Positions 51,000 to 60,390 of a DNA stretch of 64,000 bases are shown here, piece by piece. The stretch comes from Cupriavidus necator A5-1. GTDB lineage: Bacteria; Pseudomonadota; Gammaproteobacteria; Burkholderiales; Burkholderiaceae. The DNA lies in assembly GCF_000744095.1 (NCBI RefSeq), contig NZ_JQLI01000004.1:62001-126000 (forward strand), given 5' to 3'. Numbering within the stretch: the first letter of the stretch is position 1; every line of letters starts with the position of its first letter. The notes under the pieces were generated by a model, which saw nothing but the letters and a program-made list of their open reading frames with translations, was not told the origin of the DNA and did no database searches. Made by a program: the position numbers and the translations under genes.

Positions 51000-52050
51000 T
51001 AATCGCCATCATGTCGAAACTGGCAGTGGCGAAACGCGGCTGCGGCAGCATGGCGCCGGTGAGGTAACCGGAGCCCGACGCGGCGCCACTCAGGTAGGCG
51101 GGCTGGCCGGCAAACTCCTTCGCGCGTTCGGCTGCACAGCGCCGGGGCGCAGTCAGTCGCCTTGCTGAAGTCGGAGAAATGGCATCTTCGGAGAATTCCT
51201 GTTTGATGCCTTGCGGCGTGCTGGCCTTGCCGCACAGATTCGCCAGCGGTCGTGCCGGATCCCCGATTCCCGATGCCTGGGACTTGGCCTTTCTGCGTGC
51301 GTGTCATGAAGGGGCCTCCCGCAGGCTCGGGGTTCGCGTGCTGGCGTCGAACAGTACCGCAGCGGCACCCAGGCACTGTTGGCCGGCGCCAGGCTTGCCA
51401 GCAGCGCATTGTCGTGTGGCCCCAGGTCACCCTCGGCTGCGGACGCAGGTTCTGCACGCCGACGTCATTTGGGCATAGCAAAAAAACCTCCGCCCCCCAG
51501 CCTGCCTGCCGTGTAGCGGCTTGCCAGGATTTTTGACGGTGTGAACGGCGCCACCTGGACCCTGGTTTTTGCCACGCCGAGGTATACCGCTGACTCCAGG
51601 GTGCTCTGCATGGTGTCGTTCGCCGTATCCGACTGCCCCCGCACCCGCGTGGCGTTGCCCCTGCCGTCCATGGCAATGGCGGGGTCGCCCTGGGACTGGT
51701 CGACCCCGGCGTCGCGCTCAAGCTCGCCGGGCTGCATCGCAGCTACCGCTGGCGCCGAAACGGCTAGTCCAGACGCTGTTGCTGGCCAGTTAGCTCAGCT
51801 CCCATACGGCCAGCGCTTCATCCGACGGCGCCCCCGCAAGCTAGCCGTCGCGCTGTGTCCAGATTGCAATGGCGTTGTCGCTGACCTCCATGCCGACCTG
51901 ATCCCGAGGCAGGGTTGAACTAGCGGCTCCAGATATTGGAGGCGCCGCTGCTGGTCAGTTGGCTGTGCTTCAATGACCAATTTGCCCGCCGGGGATGGCC
52001 TCGATGTGAATCGAACTAGCGCGGATGGCCCCGTGACATGGGACCGGCGC
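51000..52050 (-). pseudogene. Decayed exported protein with NAIAVW...DG / NIW.SRF repeats
   Basis: Reading the minus strand across frames shows repeated fragments of one repeat family interrupted by stops and frameshifts: SNIWSR-stop-FNPASGS (about 51910-51945), VSDNAIAIWTQRDG-stop (about 51850-51895), DEALAVWELS-stop-LASNSVWTSRFGAS (about 51755-51825), then DPAIAMDGRGNATRVRGQSD and SKILASRYTAG (51490-51700). Such repeats belong to secreted or surface proteins with beta-propeller-like architecture. Further left, FAGQPAYLSGAASGSGYLTG (about 51080) may be from the same or another lost gene. At least five disabling changes are seen, so it is not functional. Exact limits are uncertain. Confidence 0.55.
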
Positions 52051-52545
52051 GGATTACCTCGGGCAGGCTTAGGAAATGCAGGGGGAGCGGGCGCCCTGCA
52101 AGATCCATAGGATAGGGCACCAGTCATGAAGGCACGTTGGGGCGGTTGCAGCATGGTATTTGCATGTACGCAGCCTCAGATCAGAGCCCGCAGTTTGTGG
52201 TACCACATCCCCAACACCAGTGCGAGCGTGCGCAAGACAGCCCCGCCGAAAAGCGGTGATGCTGTATTCGCCAAAAGAATCGTGAGGCATCGCCGCTGAC
52301 GGCATCGGCGATCAGCGCGCCGGCCGCACATCGATAGCCGGCTCAGTTCGATGACTGCGCACGAAGACTCGCCCCCATGTGCATCCAGCTGTGCCACTAC
52401 AGCGGCAATCAGCACAGCGTGACGGTCGAACACGTCTCGGTTCTTCCCGCCGGAGATGGTCACGTCCTTCGAGCGATCGACCTCCATGGAAGAGATAGAT
52501 GAGCGAAGTAGATACGCGTTGAAACATGGCCTCATTATGTTTATA
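52051..52545. other. Gap before mazEF
   Basis: About 500 bases without a supported gene. A 119-codon minus-strand reading (52176-52535) has a plausible C-terminus (FGGAVLRTLALVLGMWYHKL) but no recognised family; it may be another remnant. Confidence 0.35.
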
Positions 52546-52577
52546 CTTGTATCAACATCTTTTCGAGGCTTGTATCA
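52546..52577. promoter_or_regulatory. Direct repeat upstream of mazE
   Basis: CTTGTATCA occurs at 52546-52554 and again at 52569-52577, the second copy touching the mazE start codon. AT-rich DNA (ATTATGTTTATACTTGTATC) surrounds the first copy. A likely promoter/operator for self-repression by MazE or MazEF; the promoter elements are not assigned. Confidence 0.5.
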
Positions 52578-52831
52578 TGCGAAAAAGCGCAACCCTAACG
52601 ATTCAAAAATGGGGCAACAGCTTGGCGGTTCGGATCCCCACTGCGGTGGCTCGTTCTGCACATTTCGTCGAGGGTCAGGAAGTGGAGGTGTCCGTCGATG
52701 AGATTGGTGTAACAGTTCGACCAGTTGGTCGTCGTGCCCTCACTCTCGCGGAAAAGCTTGCTCTGTTTGACCCTATCAAGCACGGCGGCGAAGCCATGGC
52801 CACGCAGCGTGTGGGCGCGGAGGCCATGTAA
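52577..52831 (+). CDS. mazE: MazE-type antitoxin (AbrB/SpoVT fold)
   Basis: 84 residues starting MRKSATLTIQKWGNSLAVRI; this WGNSLAVRIP-type N-terminus is the swapped-hairpin DNA-binding domain of MazE antitoxins. The longer upstream frame is not needed. The C-terminal 35 residues (ALTLAEKLALFDPIKHGGE) correspond to the disordered toxin-binding tail. The stop overlaps the mazF start (TAATG). Binds and neutralises the toxin and represses the operon, probably through the CTTGTATCA repeats just upstream. It lies isolated between decayed regions, a typical situation for addiction modules on plasmids. Confidence 0.9.
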   Translation: MRKSATLTIQKWGNSLAVRIPTAVARSAHFVEGQEVEVSVDEIGVTVRPVGRRALTLAEKLALFDPIKHGGEAMATQRVGAEAM

Positions 52832-53193
52832 TGGGGGGCAAGCTATGGGCGCCCGAACGACGCGACATTATTTGGATCGACTGCAATCCGCAAGCCGGCC
52901 GCGAGATGAAGGATATGCATCCGATGCTTGTTCTCTCACCGCGGCCGTTTAATGAACGGACTAGTATCGTTATTGGCTTGCCGATGACTACGGCAGCCTA
53001 CAACGAGACCAATCCGTTTGCGATCAAGTTTCAAGGGCCGAAGGGAAAGGACAGCTACGTCCTGGCCCATCAACCTAAGTCGTTCGATTGGCGAGCCCGC
53101 AACGCAAAGCCTCACCCCTGGAAGCAGGCGCCTTTGGAGGTCTTTGCTGCCGTCTGCGAGCAACTGAACCAGATCATCGCCATCGCGGAGTGA
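52831..53193 (+). CDS. mazF: MazF-type mRNA interferase toxin
   Basis: 120 residues. RRDIIWIDCNPQAGREMKDM matches the MazF start (GDIVW-D-PQ-G-E), followed by HPMLVLSPRPFN, and SYVLAHQPKSFDWRAR is the conserved region before the C-terminal helix LEVFAAVCEQLNQII. MazF cuts RNA at short sequences and stops growth when MazE is lost, so cells that lose the replicon are killed or arrested. It overlaps mazE by one base (TAATG). All family elements appear intact. Confidence 0.9.
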   Translation: MGGKLWAPERRDIIWIDCNPQAGREMKDMHPMLVLSPRPFNERTSIVIGLPMTTAAYNETNPFAIKFQGPKGKDSYVLAHQPKSFDWRARNAKPHPWKQAPLEVFAAVCEQLNQIIAIAE

Positions 53194-53913
53194 ATTCAGA
53201 GCTTGGTCGCACGGCCCTTCGCTTGGCTGGCAGCCAAGGGCCCTCATGAGCTTTCAGAGTTTTTCCAAATACTGGCCCGGCCTGCGACCTGGCCTGTTCA
53301 GCGTGAATGTTATGAAGTGGCCTCCCGCACCAGCGGCGAGGCTTTGACCTTACCCGGCGCCCCGGCGCTCTGCAGCGCATCGGGGCGAGCGTCGCTGTCG
53401 CCAAGCACGTCGCGCAGGACCTCAGCGTATGCTGCCACCTACGGCGCAGAGCCAGGGTCGGCAATCGGCGTTGGCGAATAGCTGATGCGAGGGGCGGCCG
53501 ATTCGCCGGCAACCCTGGTGTCCTACTGGTCTGCCTTTGCGCCTGAGCGACGCACGATATCTGCCCATTCTTGCCTTCGGAAGCATTGTAGGTGTGCAAC
53601 ACCAGCTGCCAATCTGCGCTCCGAGGTGCAGCACGGCAAAGAGCGCGGAGGAATCACGACGGCGGCGATGCGAACATCGGGCGAGCCGATGCGAACCCGC
53701 AATTGTTCCTGGCGAGCCTCGGCGTCAAGGTCGCCGCTGGGCGGCTTGGCATGCCAGGCAAGGTCCACACGGTAATGCTGATAGTTCATATTTGAAGCCC
53801 ATGCGGCGGGCCTGTCGCGCCTTGCATGCCGCTGACGTATGGCCGGCCGACGCAATGCTCATGGCAAGCCACGACGCGGGTTCGCACAATTGAAAGGCCA
53901 ACCGGAGCCTTTC
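53194..53913. other. Region after mazEF without a supported gene
   Basis: 720 bases of GC-rich DNA with open frames on both strands but no recognisable product. A segment near 53300 (GGCCTCCCGCACCAGCGG) resembles one near 51310 (GGCCTCCCGCAGGCTCGG), hinting that both are relics of related sequence. The promoter of the DUF2917 gene should be at its right end. Confidence 0.35.
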
Positions 53914-54207
53914 ATGTCATGCACCCTTTCCCTTGAAGCGGAATGCCTGCGCCTGCGACTGCCGGCCGGCGCGGAACTGGTCTGCCGCGGCGGCAGCCTA
54001 TGGCTGACGTTCGAAGCGCGGGACCGGCCGTCCCCGGACGTCTTGCTCGCGCCCGGCGAGCGCTATCGGCTGCACGGCGACGCCGACGTGTTTCTCAGCG
54101 CGCTGCACGGCGCCGGCCCCGCGTTGTGCCGGATCGAAGCGCCGCCGCTCCAGCGCCGCGCCGGCTGGCCGTGGCTCAGGTGGCTGCGGGGCGCGCGGGT
54201 GTCCTGA
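53914..54207 (+). CDS. DUF2917-type small protein
   Basis: 97 residues from ATG 53914 (GGAG upstream). Beta-rich: LEAECLRLRLPAGAELVCRGGSLWLTFE then LLAPGERYRLHGDADVFLSAL, the pattern of the small DUF2917 family found mostly in Burkholderiales. The family has no known function. It runs toward the LysR gene, and their 3' ends overlap by 32 bases. Together they look like a chromosomal pair transferred or resident here. Confidence 0.75.
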   Translation: MSCTLSLEAECLRLRLPAGAELVCRGGSLWLTFEARDRPSPDVLLAPGERYRLHGDADVFLSALHGAGPALCRIEAPPLQRRAGWPWLRWLRGARVS

Positions 54208-55108
54208 CGGTGTGTGCGGCTTCCCGGCAAATCCATTCGGCCACGCGCTTGACGTCGTCGCGCGGATGGGCGGAGGCATGGATCAGCCAGTACGCGTTCG
54301 GGCTCGGCGGCGCTTGTAGCGCCGTCGGCACGATCACCAGATGACCGTCATCGATCAGGGGCCGCACCAGCTCGAGCCGGCCCAGCGCGACGCCCTGTCC
54401 CGCCAGCGCCGCGTGGATGACCTGGTCGTATTGATTAAAGCGAAGCATGCCGTGCTGGCTCGCCTGACGGTAGCCGCGCGGCTCGAGCCAGCTGCGCCAT
54501 TGCAGCCACGGACGGGGATCGTCAAATTCCAGCAGCGGCAGCTGGAGCAGCGCATCGTCGTGCTGGTCGACCTCGGCTACGAGCGACGGATGGGCGACCG
54601 GGGCGATGTTCTCGCCGAACAGGCGCACGGCGTCGGGCGGCGCCGCGGCGTCGCGGCAATAGCGCACGGCGAGGTCAATGCCCTCGGCACGCAGGTCGCT
54701 GATACGGTTGCTGGCGGACAGGCGCACATCCAGATGCGGATGCGTCTTCTGCAGGTTCCCCAGCCGCGGCAGCAGCCACAAGCCGGTCACGCCGATGCTG
54801 GCGGTGACCGTGACCGACCGCTGGCCCTCGTTGCGACGCACCTCGGCCACCACGTCCTGCAGCTGCTGCAGCGCGCTGTCGGCGCTGCGAAACAGCCGTT
54901 CGCCCTCGGCAGTGAACGCCACGCCGCGATGCTTGCGCACGAATAGCGGCACCTTCAGCTGCTCCTCCAGCGCGTGGATCTGCCGGCTTACCGCCGACTG
55001 CGTCAGGCACAGATCGTCCGCTGCCTGCGTAATGCTCATGCGTCGGCCGACGGCGACGAAGCCCTTGAGCAGGTCGAGCGGAAACAGTCGGACGAGCGGG
55101 ACAGACAT
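54176..55108 (-). CDS. LysR-family transcription regulator (GcvA-like)
   Basis: 310 residues. N-terminal winged helix-turn-helix: FVAVGRRMSITQAADDLCLTQSAVSRQIHALEEQLKVPLFVRK (residues about 17-59) is the classic LysR pattern. The effector-binding domain (about 90-300) has WLLPRLGNLQKTHPHLDVRLSASNR and YDQVIHAALAGQGVALGR, as in GcvA-type members. Such regulators usually control a divergent neighbour; the MFS transporter gene starts 174 bases away on the other strand, so it is the probable target, with an unknown effector. Confidence 0.88.
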   Translation of the reverse strand: MSVPLVRLFPLDLLKGFVAVGRRMSITQAADDLCLTQSAVSRQIHALEEQLKVPLFVRKHRGVAFTAEGERLFRSADSALQQLQDVVAEVRRNEGQRSVTVTASIGVTGLWLLPRLGNLQKTHPHLDVRLSASNRISDLRAEGIDLAVRYCRDAAAPPDAVRLFGENIAPVAHPSLVAEVDQHDDALLQLPLLEFDDPRPWLQWRSWLEPRGYRQASQHGMLRFNQYDQVIHAALAGQGVALGRLELVRPLIDDGHLVIVPTALQAPPSPNAYWLIHASAHPRDDVKRVAEWICREAAHTVRTPARPAAT

Positions 55109-55281
55109 GCGATGGCCTCCTGGCTGACACGCGAACCACCATTACAGCACGATCCGCGTCGCGTTTGCCATGCGCGGCGCGCATGGCAAAACGACTAAAT
55201 GATCGCTTGAAGCACGGCGCCAGGGCGGCTGGAATAGAGCCATCGCGCGCTTGCCGCGCCATCATCCGACAAGGGGCCGTC

Positions 55282-56580
55282 ATGACTTTCCGCCTGCCGC
55301 ACTCGTCCGCTGCCATCGCCTCGCCACAGGCCGCCACGCCGTGGTGGCGGGAGCTGTGGGTGCTCGTGCTGGCGGGCGGCCTGCTGATGGGGCTGGCGCT
55401 GGGCGTGCGCCACGTGCAGGGTCTGTTCTTGCTGCCCATCATCGCCGAGCGCGGCTGGACCCGCGAGACCTTCGGCTTTGCGATGGCGGTGCAGAACTTG
55501 ACCTGGGGAGTGGTGCAGCCCTTCACCGGCATGCTGGCCGACCGGTACGGCTCGTGGAAAGTGATGGCCGGCGGACTGGCGCTGTATGCAGTCGGACTGT
55601 ATGGGATGACACAGGCGGGCACGTCACCGGCCTTCGTCTGGTCGGCAGGCGTCTGTATCGGCATGGCGCTGTCCGGCACGACCTTCGGCGTGGTTTATGG
55701 CGCGCTGAGCAGGATGACCGACGCCGCGCAGCGCAGCCGCGCGCTGGGCCAGGCCGGCGCCATCGGCGGCATCGCGCAGTTCGCACTGGTGCCGGCCACA
55801 CAGGGACTGCTGGTCGTATCGGGATGGGCTTCCACGCTGCTGATGCTCGCCGTGGCACTGGCCGTGCTGCTGCCGCTTGCGCTGCCATTCCAGGACCGGA
55901 TCGCCGCCGCACCGGCGCCGGCCAGGGATGAGGCGAACGCGGCGAATGCTGCCGGCGGCCAGCCGCCGCTGCTCGGCGCGGTGCGCGAGGCCTTCGGCCA
56001 TTCCGGCTTCTGGCTGCTCAACCTTGGCTTTCTTGCCTGCGGCTTCCAGCTCGCCTTCATCGCCAGCCACTTGCCCGCCTATCTGCTGGACCGCGGCATG
56101 CGTCCGGCCGATGGCATGGCCGCGCTCGCCATCATCGCGCTCGCCAATGTAGCCGGCATCTACGTGTTCGGCCTGTTGGGCGGCCGCCACAGCAAGAAAT
56201 ACCTGCTCGCTGGGATCTACCTCGCGCGCACCGCGGCGATGGCGCTGTTCTTGCTGCTGCCGCTGAGCGCGCCCACTTTGTACTTGTTCTGCGCTGCGAT
56301 GGGCTTCCTATGGCTCGGCACCGTGCCGCTGACCAACGGGATCCTCGCACAGGTGTTCGGCGTGCGCTATCTCGCCACGCTGTTCGGATGCGTGTTCTTC
56401 GGCCACCAACTGGGCTCGTTCTTCGGCGTATGGCTAGGCGGGCTGGTGTTCGAGCTGACGCGCTCGTACGACCCGGTCTGGTTCGGCTCCATAGCGCTGG
56501 GCGTACTGGCCGCGGCGTTGCACTGGCCGATCGACGACCGGCAGATCGTCAGGACCGGCCTCGCGCCGGCGCGGTCATGA
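55282..56580 (+). CDS. MFS transporter (major facilitator family)
   Basis: 432 residues, about 12 membrane segments in two halves with a hydrophilic loop near 205-230. The start at ATG 55282 has AAGGGG upstream, and the frame before it is rejected. Typical motif GMLADRYGSWKVMAGG between segments 2 and 3 (G-x-x-x-D-R-x-G) is present, and the second half repeats YVFGLLGGRHSKKYLLAG. It resembles oxalate/formate-type or monocarboxylate-like permeases of Burkholderiales; substrate unknown. Divergent from the LysR gene, and followed by a tiny membrane protein gene in ATGA overlap. Confidence 0.85.
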   Translation: MTFRLPHSSAAIASPQAATPWWRELWVLVLAGGLLMGLALGVRHVQGLFLLPIIAERGWTRETFGFAMAVQNLTWGVVQPFTGMLADRYGSWKVMAGGLALYAVGLYGMTQAGTSPAFVWSAGVCIGMALSGTTFGVVYGALSRMTDAAQRSRALGQAGAIGGIAQFALVPATQGLLVVSGWASTLLMLAVALAVLLPLALPFQDRIAAAPAPARDEANAANAAGGQPPLLGAVREAFGHSGFWLLNLGFLACGFQLAFIASHLPAYLLDRGMRPADGMAALAIIALANVAGIYVFGLLGGRHSKKYLLAGIYLARTAAMALFLLLPLSAPTLYLFCAAMGFLWLGTVPLTNGILAQVFGVRYLATLFGCVFFGHQLGSFFGVWLGGLVFELTRSYDPVWFGSIALGVLAAALHWPIDDRQIVRTGLAPARS

Positions 56581-56717
56581 GGCCGCGCTGCGGACCGGCG
56601 CTCGGCGTGTGGCTGTCGGTGCTCAGCCTGGCGGGCCTGTGCGCGGTGGCGCTGACGGCGTGGCTCGATCCGGCTCATGCGCAGGCGTGGGTACAACTGA
56701 TGGCGCTGTGCCGATAG
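56577..56717 (+). CDS. Tiny membrane protein, 46 aa
   Basis: Starts in ATGA overlap with the MFS gene. One membrane segment (LGVWLSVLSLAGLCAVALTAWL) followed by a short tail. Translational coupling suggests it is a real small partner of the transporter, but length and lack of a known family keep confidence low. Confidence 0.5.
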   Translation: MRPRCGPALGVWLSVLSLAGLCAVALTAWLDPAHAQAWVQLMALCR

Positions 56718-57357
56718 GTTGGCCATGCATCGCGAGTGCGCGCTGTCTGCAGTACCATCGCGCCCGTCGGACAGCTATAGCGATGACTAGGGCTTGTTTC
56801 GAATCCATATGGCCAACGATCAAACTCGGCACGACGCCACTCGGTCGGCTCTCGCCGGCTCCTGAACCGCCCGTCGACCCGAGGGAATCTCTACGGCTGC
56901 TTCGAAGGTCAAGACCTTCAGCCGCGCTGAACGAAGTGCTTGATGCCGGAGTCGTTCTCTTGCAGGGCTTCCCGAAGGAATGCGGGATGGAGGTCAACCT
57001 TCGGAAGGTCGTGGCGCGAGAACCAGCGGCCGTCGAGCGACGGGAACTCAAAGCCGGACCGCTGGAGCAGCCTGGAATGGACCACGCTGCCCTCCGCCGG
57101 CGCTGGCACATAGTCGCCCAGCAACGGCACAAGCTGTCGGCCTCGAGTTCGGCAACCGCGGGGTGGTGATGTAGGCGACGCCGGCGAGCTACCGCCCCCG
57201 CGCTCGCGCGGGCACACAAGTTTGGAACGACGACACCAAATGGCCCGTAAGAGCGACCCAAGCTGCATAGTGCCGGCATCCGGCCGGCCCCATCCGACCC
57301 TTTGGCGTTGCGCCACGTCAATTGAGTGGCCGCTTTGAACGCGATAGCAGACAAGGG
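56718..57357. other. Degenerate region between the MFS pair and the catabolic operon
   Basis: 640 bases. Minus-strand fragments such as GRQLVPLLGDYVPAPAEGSVVHSRLL and FLREALQENDSGIKHF (56918-57130) read like protein, but the surroundings are broken; GHMDSKQALVIAIAV near 56780-56815 resembles the edge of an insertion sequence. The nature of these remnants is not established. Confidence 0.35.
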
Positions 57358-57627
57358 CTATAGGCGAACAGCCTTACCGACCTGTGCATCTAACCGCGTA
57401 GGGCCTTGTTGCCCCCCGCCCAGGTCTTCGGCCCCCTTGAATGTGAGCAGGTTGTTGGGTGCGAGTACGCCGCTGCCGAACAGCGTGGTGGCACTGCCGT
57501 GCTGGTTGTTGACATAGCCAATGCCACCATCGATCAGGCCTGAAATGGTGACGCTGCTCTGTGCCGCAGCCAGTCCCGGCAGCATCGCAGCGAGCAGGCA
57601 TGCGGATCGTGCTGTTGCTTTGTTCAT
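57358..57627 (-). pseudogene. Truncated Gram-negative porin
   Basis: Only 89 residues against about 350-400 for a trimeric porin. Excellent GGAGGAAAC ribosome site, signal peptide (MNKATARSACLLAAMLPGLA, cut after AQ/AA), then SSVTISGLIDGGIGYVNN and LLTFKGAEDLGGG, which are the first strands of Burkholderiales porins. The sequence then leaves the porin pattern and stops. It follows livM, as porins often follow Liv-type aromatic-uptake operons. Probably cut by the rearrangement at 56.7-57.4 kb. Confidence 0.8.
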
Positions 57628-57695
57628 GTTTCCTCCGGATTTTTTTCGTGTTCTCTTTGTGCGCTCGGCACTGGTGGCGGATTCGCGGTTTGCGG

Positions 57696-58796
57696 TTATG
57701 CACTCTCCTTTGCCGTGGGTGCGCACGGCGCGCTGTCAAGGCGGCTGGCGGCCGGATGCCGCGAGTCGGGCGCTCCGGGTAGGCCGCCAAACACCACGCG
57801 CCGCCCGACCGGAAACAGTTGCAGGCCGAAGCGCCGCGACAGATAGCCCCAGATGCCACCGGGAAAGACCATCGCCACCGCGATTGCCATGATACCGAGG
57901 CCGATCAGGTACCAGGTGCCGTAGTCCGACAGGTATTTGTTTAGCAGGAAGAAGACCAGCGCGCCGATGATGGGGCCTTCCAGCGTGCCCAGCCCGCCGA
58001 TCAGCACGATGAAGATGCCGAACGCCGTCCAGTTCACCGAGAACGCCGCGTCCGGCGAGATCCGCAAGTTGCCGAGGAAGTACAGGCCGCCGGCGAACGC
58101 GGTGCCGGCCGCGGCTACCAGATACACCACGAGCCGCACGCGGCGCACGTCGACGCCCTGGCTGCCGGCCGCCACGGCGTTGTCCCGCATCGCGGTCAGC
58201 GCCAGTCCGGGCCTGGCGCGCAGGAACCAGTAGAGCAGGGCGATGCTGCCGAGCACACCCGCCAGCGCCAGCCACAAGGTGAGCGATTCGCGGGTGGCGC
58301 GCGGAATGCCCTGCAGCGCGGTCAGGCTGGTGCCCGATCCGCCGCCTAGTGCGGAAACGTTGGCCATGCCGAGCCGGAAGACTTCCGCGATCACCCACGT
58401 GCCCACGGCGAAGTAGCCGCCATCGAGCCGGAATGCGATGCGCGACACCGGCGCGGCGATCAGCATGGCCAGGCCGGCCGCCAACGGCACCGCCAGGAAC
58501 GGCGACACGCCGCAGAAGTTGGCCAGCACCAGCATGGCGTAGCCACCGATGCCGAAGAACGCCTGCTGGCCGATCGACACCATGCCGCCGTAACCGGCGA
58601 GCAGGTTCCACATCATGGCGAAGATCAGGTACGAGGCGATCTGCGTGAAGTCGCGCAGGGTATCGCGCCCGGCCCAATACGGCGTGCTGGCGATGACCAC
58701 GGCGGCCAGCAGCAGGACCAGCATCGCCACCTTGCTGGCGCGGGTGGAGCGGTGCACTTCAAAGCCGTGCACGGGGCGGTTTGCGGGTTCAGCCAT
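57696..58796 (-). CDS. livM: Branched-chain-type ABC transporter permease, LivM family
   Basis: 366 residues with eight or more membrane segments; GGYGGMVSIGQQAFFGIGGY-like motif (here AGYGGMVSIGQQAFFGIGGY) and GGLGTLEGPIIGALVFFLL are typical of LivM. It forms the channel with LivH. The C-terminal 45 residues after GIWGYLSRRFGLQLFPV are an Ala/Pro/Arg tail. ATG 58796 has GGAGAG upstream, 21 bases after livH. In this operon the transporter probably brings in an aromatic acid or related compound rather than an amino acid, by association with the ring-cleavage genes. Confidence 0.88.
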   Translation of the reverse strand: MAEPANRPVHGFEVHRSTRASKVAMLVLLLAAVVIASTPYWAGRDTLRDFTQIASYLIFAMMWNLLAGYGGMVSIGQQAFFGIGGYAMLVLANFCGVSPFLAVPLAAGLAMLIAAPVSRIAFRLDGGYFAVGTWVIAEVFRLGMANVSALGGGSGTSLTALQGIPRATRESLTLWLALAGVLGSIALLYWFLRARPGLALTAMRDNAVAAGSQGVDVRRVRLVVYLVAAAGTAFAGGLYFLGNLRISPDAAFSVNWTAFGIFIVLIGGLGTLEGPIIGALVFFLLNKYLSDYGTWYLIGLGIMAIAVAMVFPGGIWGYLSRRFGLQLFPVGRRVVFGGLPGAPDSRHPAASRLDSAPCAPTAKESA

Positions 58797-58817
58797 TTTA
58801 GTGTCTCTCCGGTACGC

Positions 58818-59684
58818 CTACGCGGTCTTCGGCAGCAAGCCTTGCGGCCTCGCCACCAGCACGGCCAGGAACATGACGTGGCCCAGCCAGACGCCCCAGC
58901 CGGGATCGAGATGGAAGCCGATCTGCTGGGCCACGCCCAGCGCGAGGCCGCCAAGGAAGGTCCCCCAGAACGAGCCCATGCCGCCGATGATCACCGCCTC
59001 GAACGCGTACAGCAGCAGCGCCGGCCCATCTGAAGGCGATACCGCGGTGCGCATGGCATAGAACCCTGCGGCCACCGCGATCAGGACAAAGGCAATGCCC
59101 ATCGCCAGCGCATAGGTGGGCCGGTGCGACACGCCCATCAGCTGCACGATCTCGCGGTCGTCAGAGGTGGCGCGGAATGCACGGCCGAGCGCGGTCCTGC
59201 CGAACACCCACTGCAGTGCGACGGTGATCGCGACGGTGGCCACCAGCGTCAGTAGCGGCAGGTAGCCGACGCTGATGCCGCCGGGCAGCAGTACGCTGCG
59301 CGACTCGAAGCCACCGGCGCCGATCGAACGCGGATCGGCCGAGAACAACTCCTGCAGCACGTTCTGGATCACGATCGACAGGCCGAATGTCACCATCAGC
59401 GATGGCAGCGGATCGCGGCTGCTCACGCGGTTCAGCAACGTGTACTGCAGCAGGTAGCCAGCGGCGAACGCGATCACCACCAGCAGAACCACCGCCACTG
59501 CCAGCGGCAGTTGCGCGATTGCCGTCAGCGCGAACAGCAGGAACACCAGTAGCACGATGAAGTCGCCATGGGCGATGTTGGTCAGCCGCATCACGCCGAA
59601 CACCAGCGACTGCCCCATGGCAAAGAGGGCATACAGCGCGCCCAGCAGCACGCCCTGGACCAGGATGTCGGGCAATGTATTCAT
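58818..59684 (-). CDS. livH: Branched-chain-type ABC transporter permease, LivH family
   Basis: 288 residues, start ATG 59684 in ATGA overlap with livF. A longer frame upstream is only the shadow of livF. Motifs VQGVLLGALYALFAMGQSLVFGVMRLTNIAHGDF at the start and SFWGTFLGGLALGVAQQI near the end are LivH signatures; about eight membrane segments. It pairs with LivM in the membrane. Confidence 0.9.
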   Translation of the reverse strand: MNTLPDILVQGVLLGALYALFAMGQSLVFGVMRLTNIAHGDFIVLLVFLLFALTAIAQLPLAVAVVLLVVIAFAAGYLLQYTLLNRVSSRDPLPSLMVTFGLSIVIQNVLQELFSADPRSIGAGGFESRSVLLPGGISVGYLPLLTLVATVAITVALQWVFGRTALGRAFRATSDDREIVQLMGVSHRPTYALAMGIAFVLIAVAAGFYAMRTAVSPSDGPALLLYAFEAVIIGGMGSFWGTFLGGLALGVAQQIGFHLDPGWGVWLGHVMFLAVLVARPQGLLPKTA

Positions 59685-60388
59685 GCGTGGACTCCGAAAT
59701 AAGCCTCGGTGATCGCCTCGTCGGAGGCGCTGGCGGAATCGCCTTCGAGACGCACGTGGCCTTCCTGGAGGCAGTAGAAGCGCGAAGAAACCTGGCGCGC
59801 CAGCCGCACGTCCTGCTCGACGACGATGGCGCTCGTGCCACCGGCGACGATGGCCGGCAGCGCCGCGTAGATCTCGCGCACGATCACCGGGGCCAGGCCC
59901 AGCGACAGCTCGTCGCACATCAGCAGCTCGGGGTTGCTCATCAGCGCGCGGCCGATCGCTACCATCTGCTGCTGCCCGCCGGACAGTGCGGTGGCTGCAT
60001 GGTGGCGCCGCTCGCGCAAGGCGGGAAACAGGCCGAGCACCGCGTCGAGGTCCCAGCGCCCGGGCCGGCCGCTGTAGGCGCCGAGCAGCAGGTTCTCTTC
60101 CACGCTCAGGCTGGAAAACAGGCGCCGGCCCTCCGGCACCAGGGCGATGCCCTTGCAAACGATGCGCGAAGCGGGCAGCCCGCCAATCGGCTCGCCCTTG
60201 TAGAGGATCTGGCCGGACGCCGGCCGGACCAGGCCAGCGATGGCGTTCAGGAAGGTCGACTTGCCGGCGCCGTTGGCGCCGATCAGCGCGACGATCTCGC
60301 CGGCGCGGACGGACACGTCGATACAGAACAGTGCCTGGAAGTCGCCATAGCCGGCGGCCAGGTTCCGGGTTTGCAGCAGTGGGTTCAT
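59681..60388 (-). CDS. livF: Branched-chain-type ABC transporter ATPase, LivF family
   Basis: 235 residues. Walker A GANGAGKST at 38-46, signature LSGGQQQM at 135-142, Walker B LLMCDELSLGLAP, and the H-loop position replaced in VVEQDVR, where Gln-Asp follows Glu (usual for LivF). It hydrolyses ATP with LivG. Gap to livG is two bases; overlap with livH by four. Confidence 0.9.
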   Translation of the reverse strand: MNPLLQTRNLAAGYGDFQALFCIDVSVRAGEIVALIGANGAGKSTFLNAIAGLVRPASGQILYKGEPIGGLPASRIVCKGIALVPEGRRLFSSLSVEENLLLGAYSGRPGRWDLDAVLGLFPALRERRHHAATALSGGQQQMVAIGRALMSNPELLMCDELSLGLAPVIVREIYAALPAIVAGGTSAIVVEQDVRLARQVSSRFYCLQEGHVRLEGDSASASDEAITEAYFGVHA

Positions 60389-60390
60389 GG

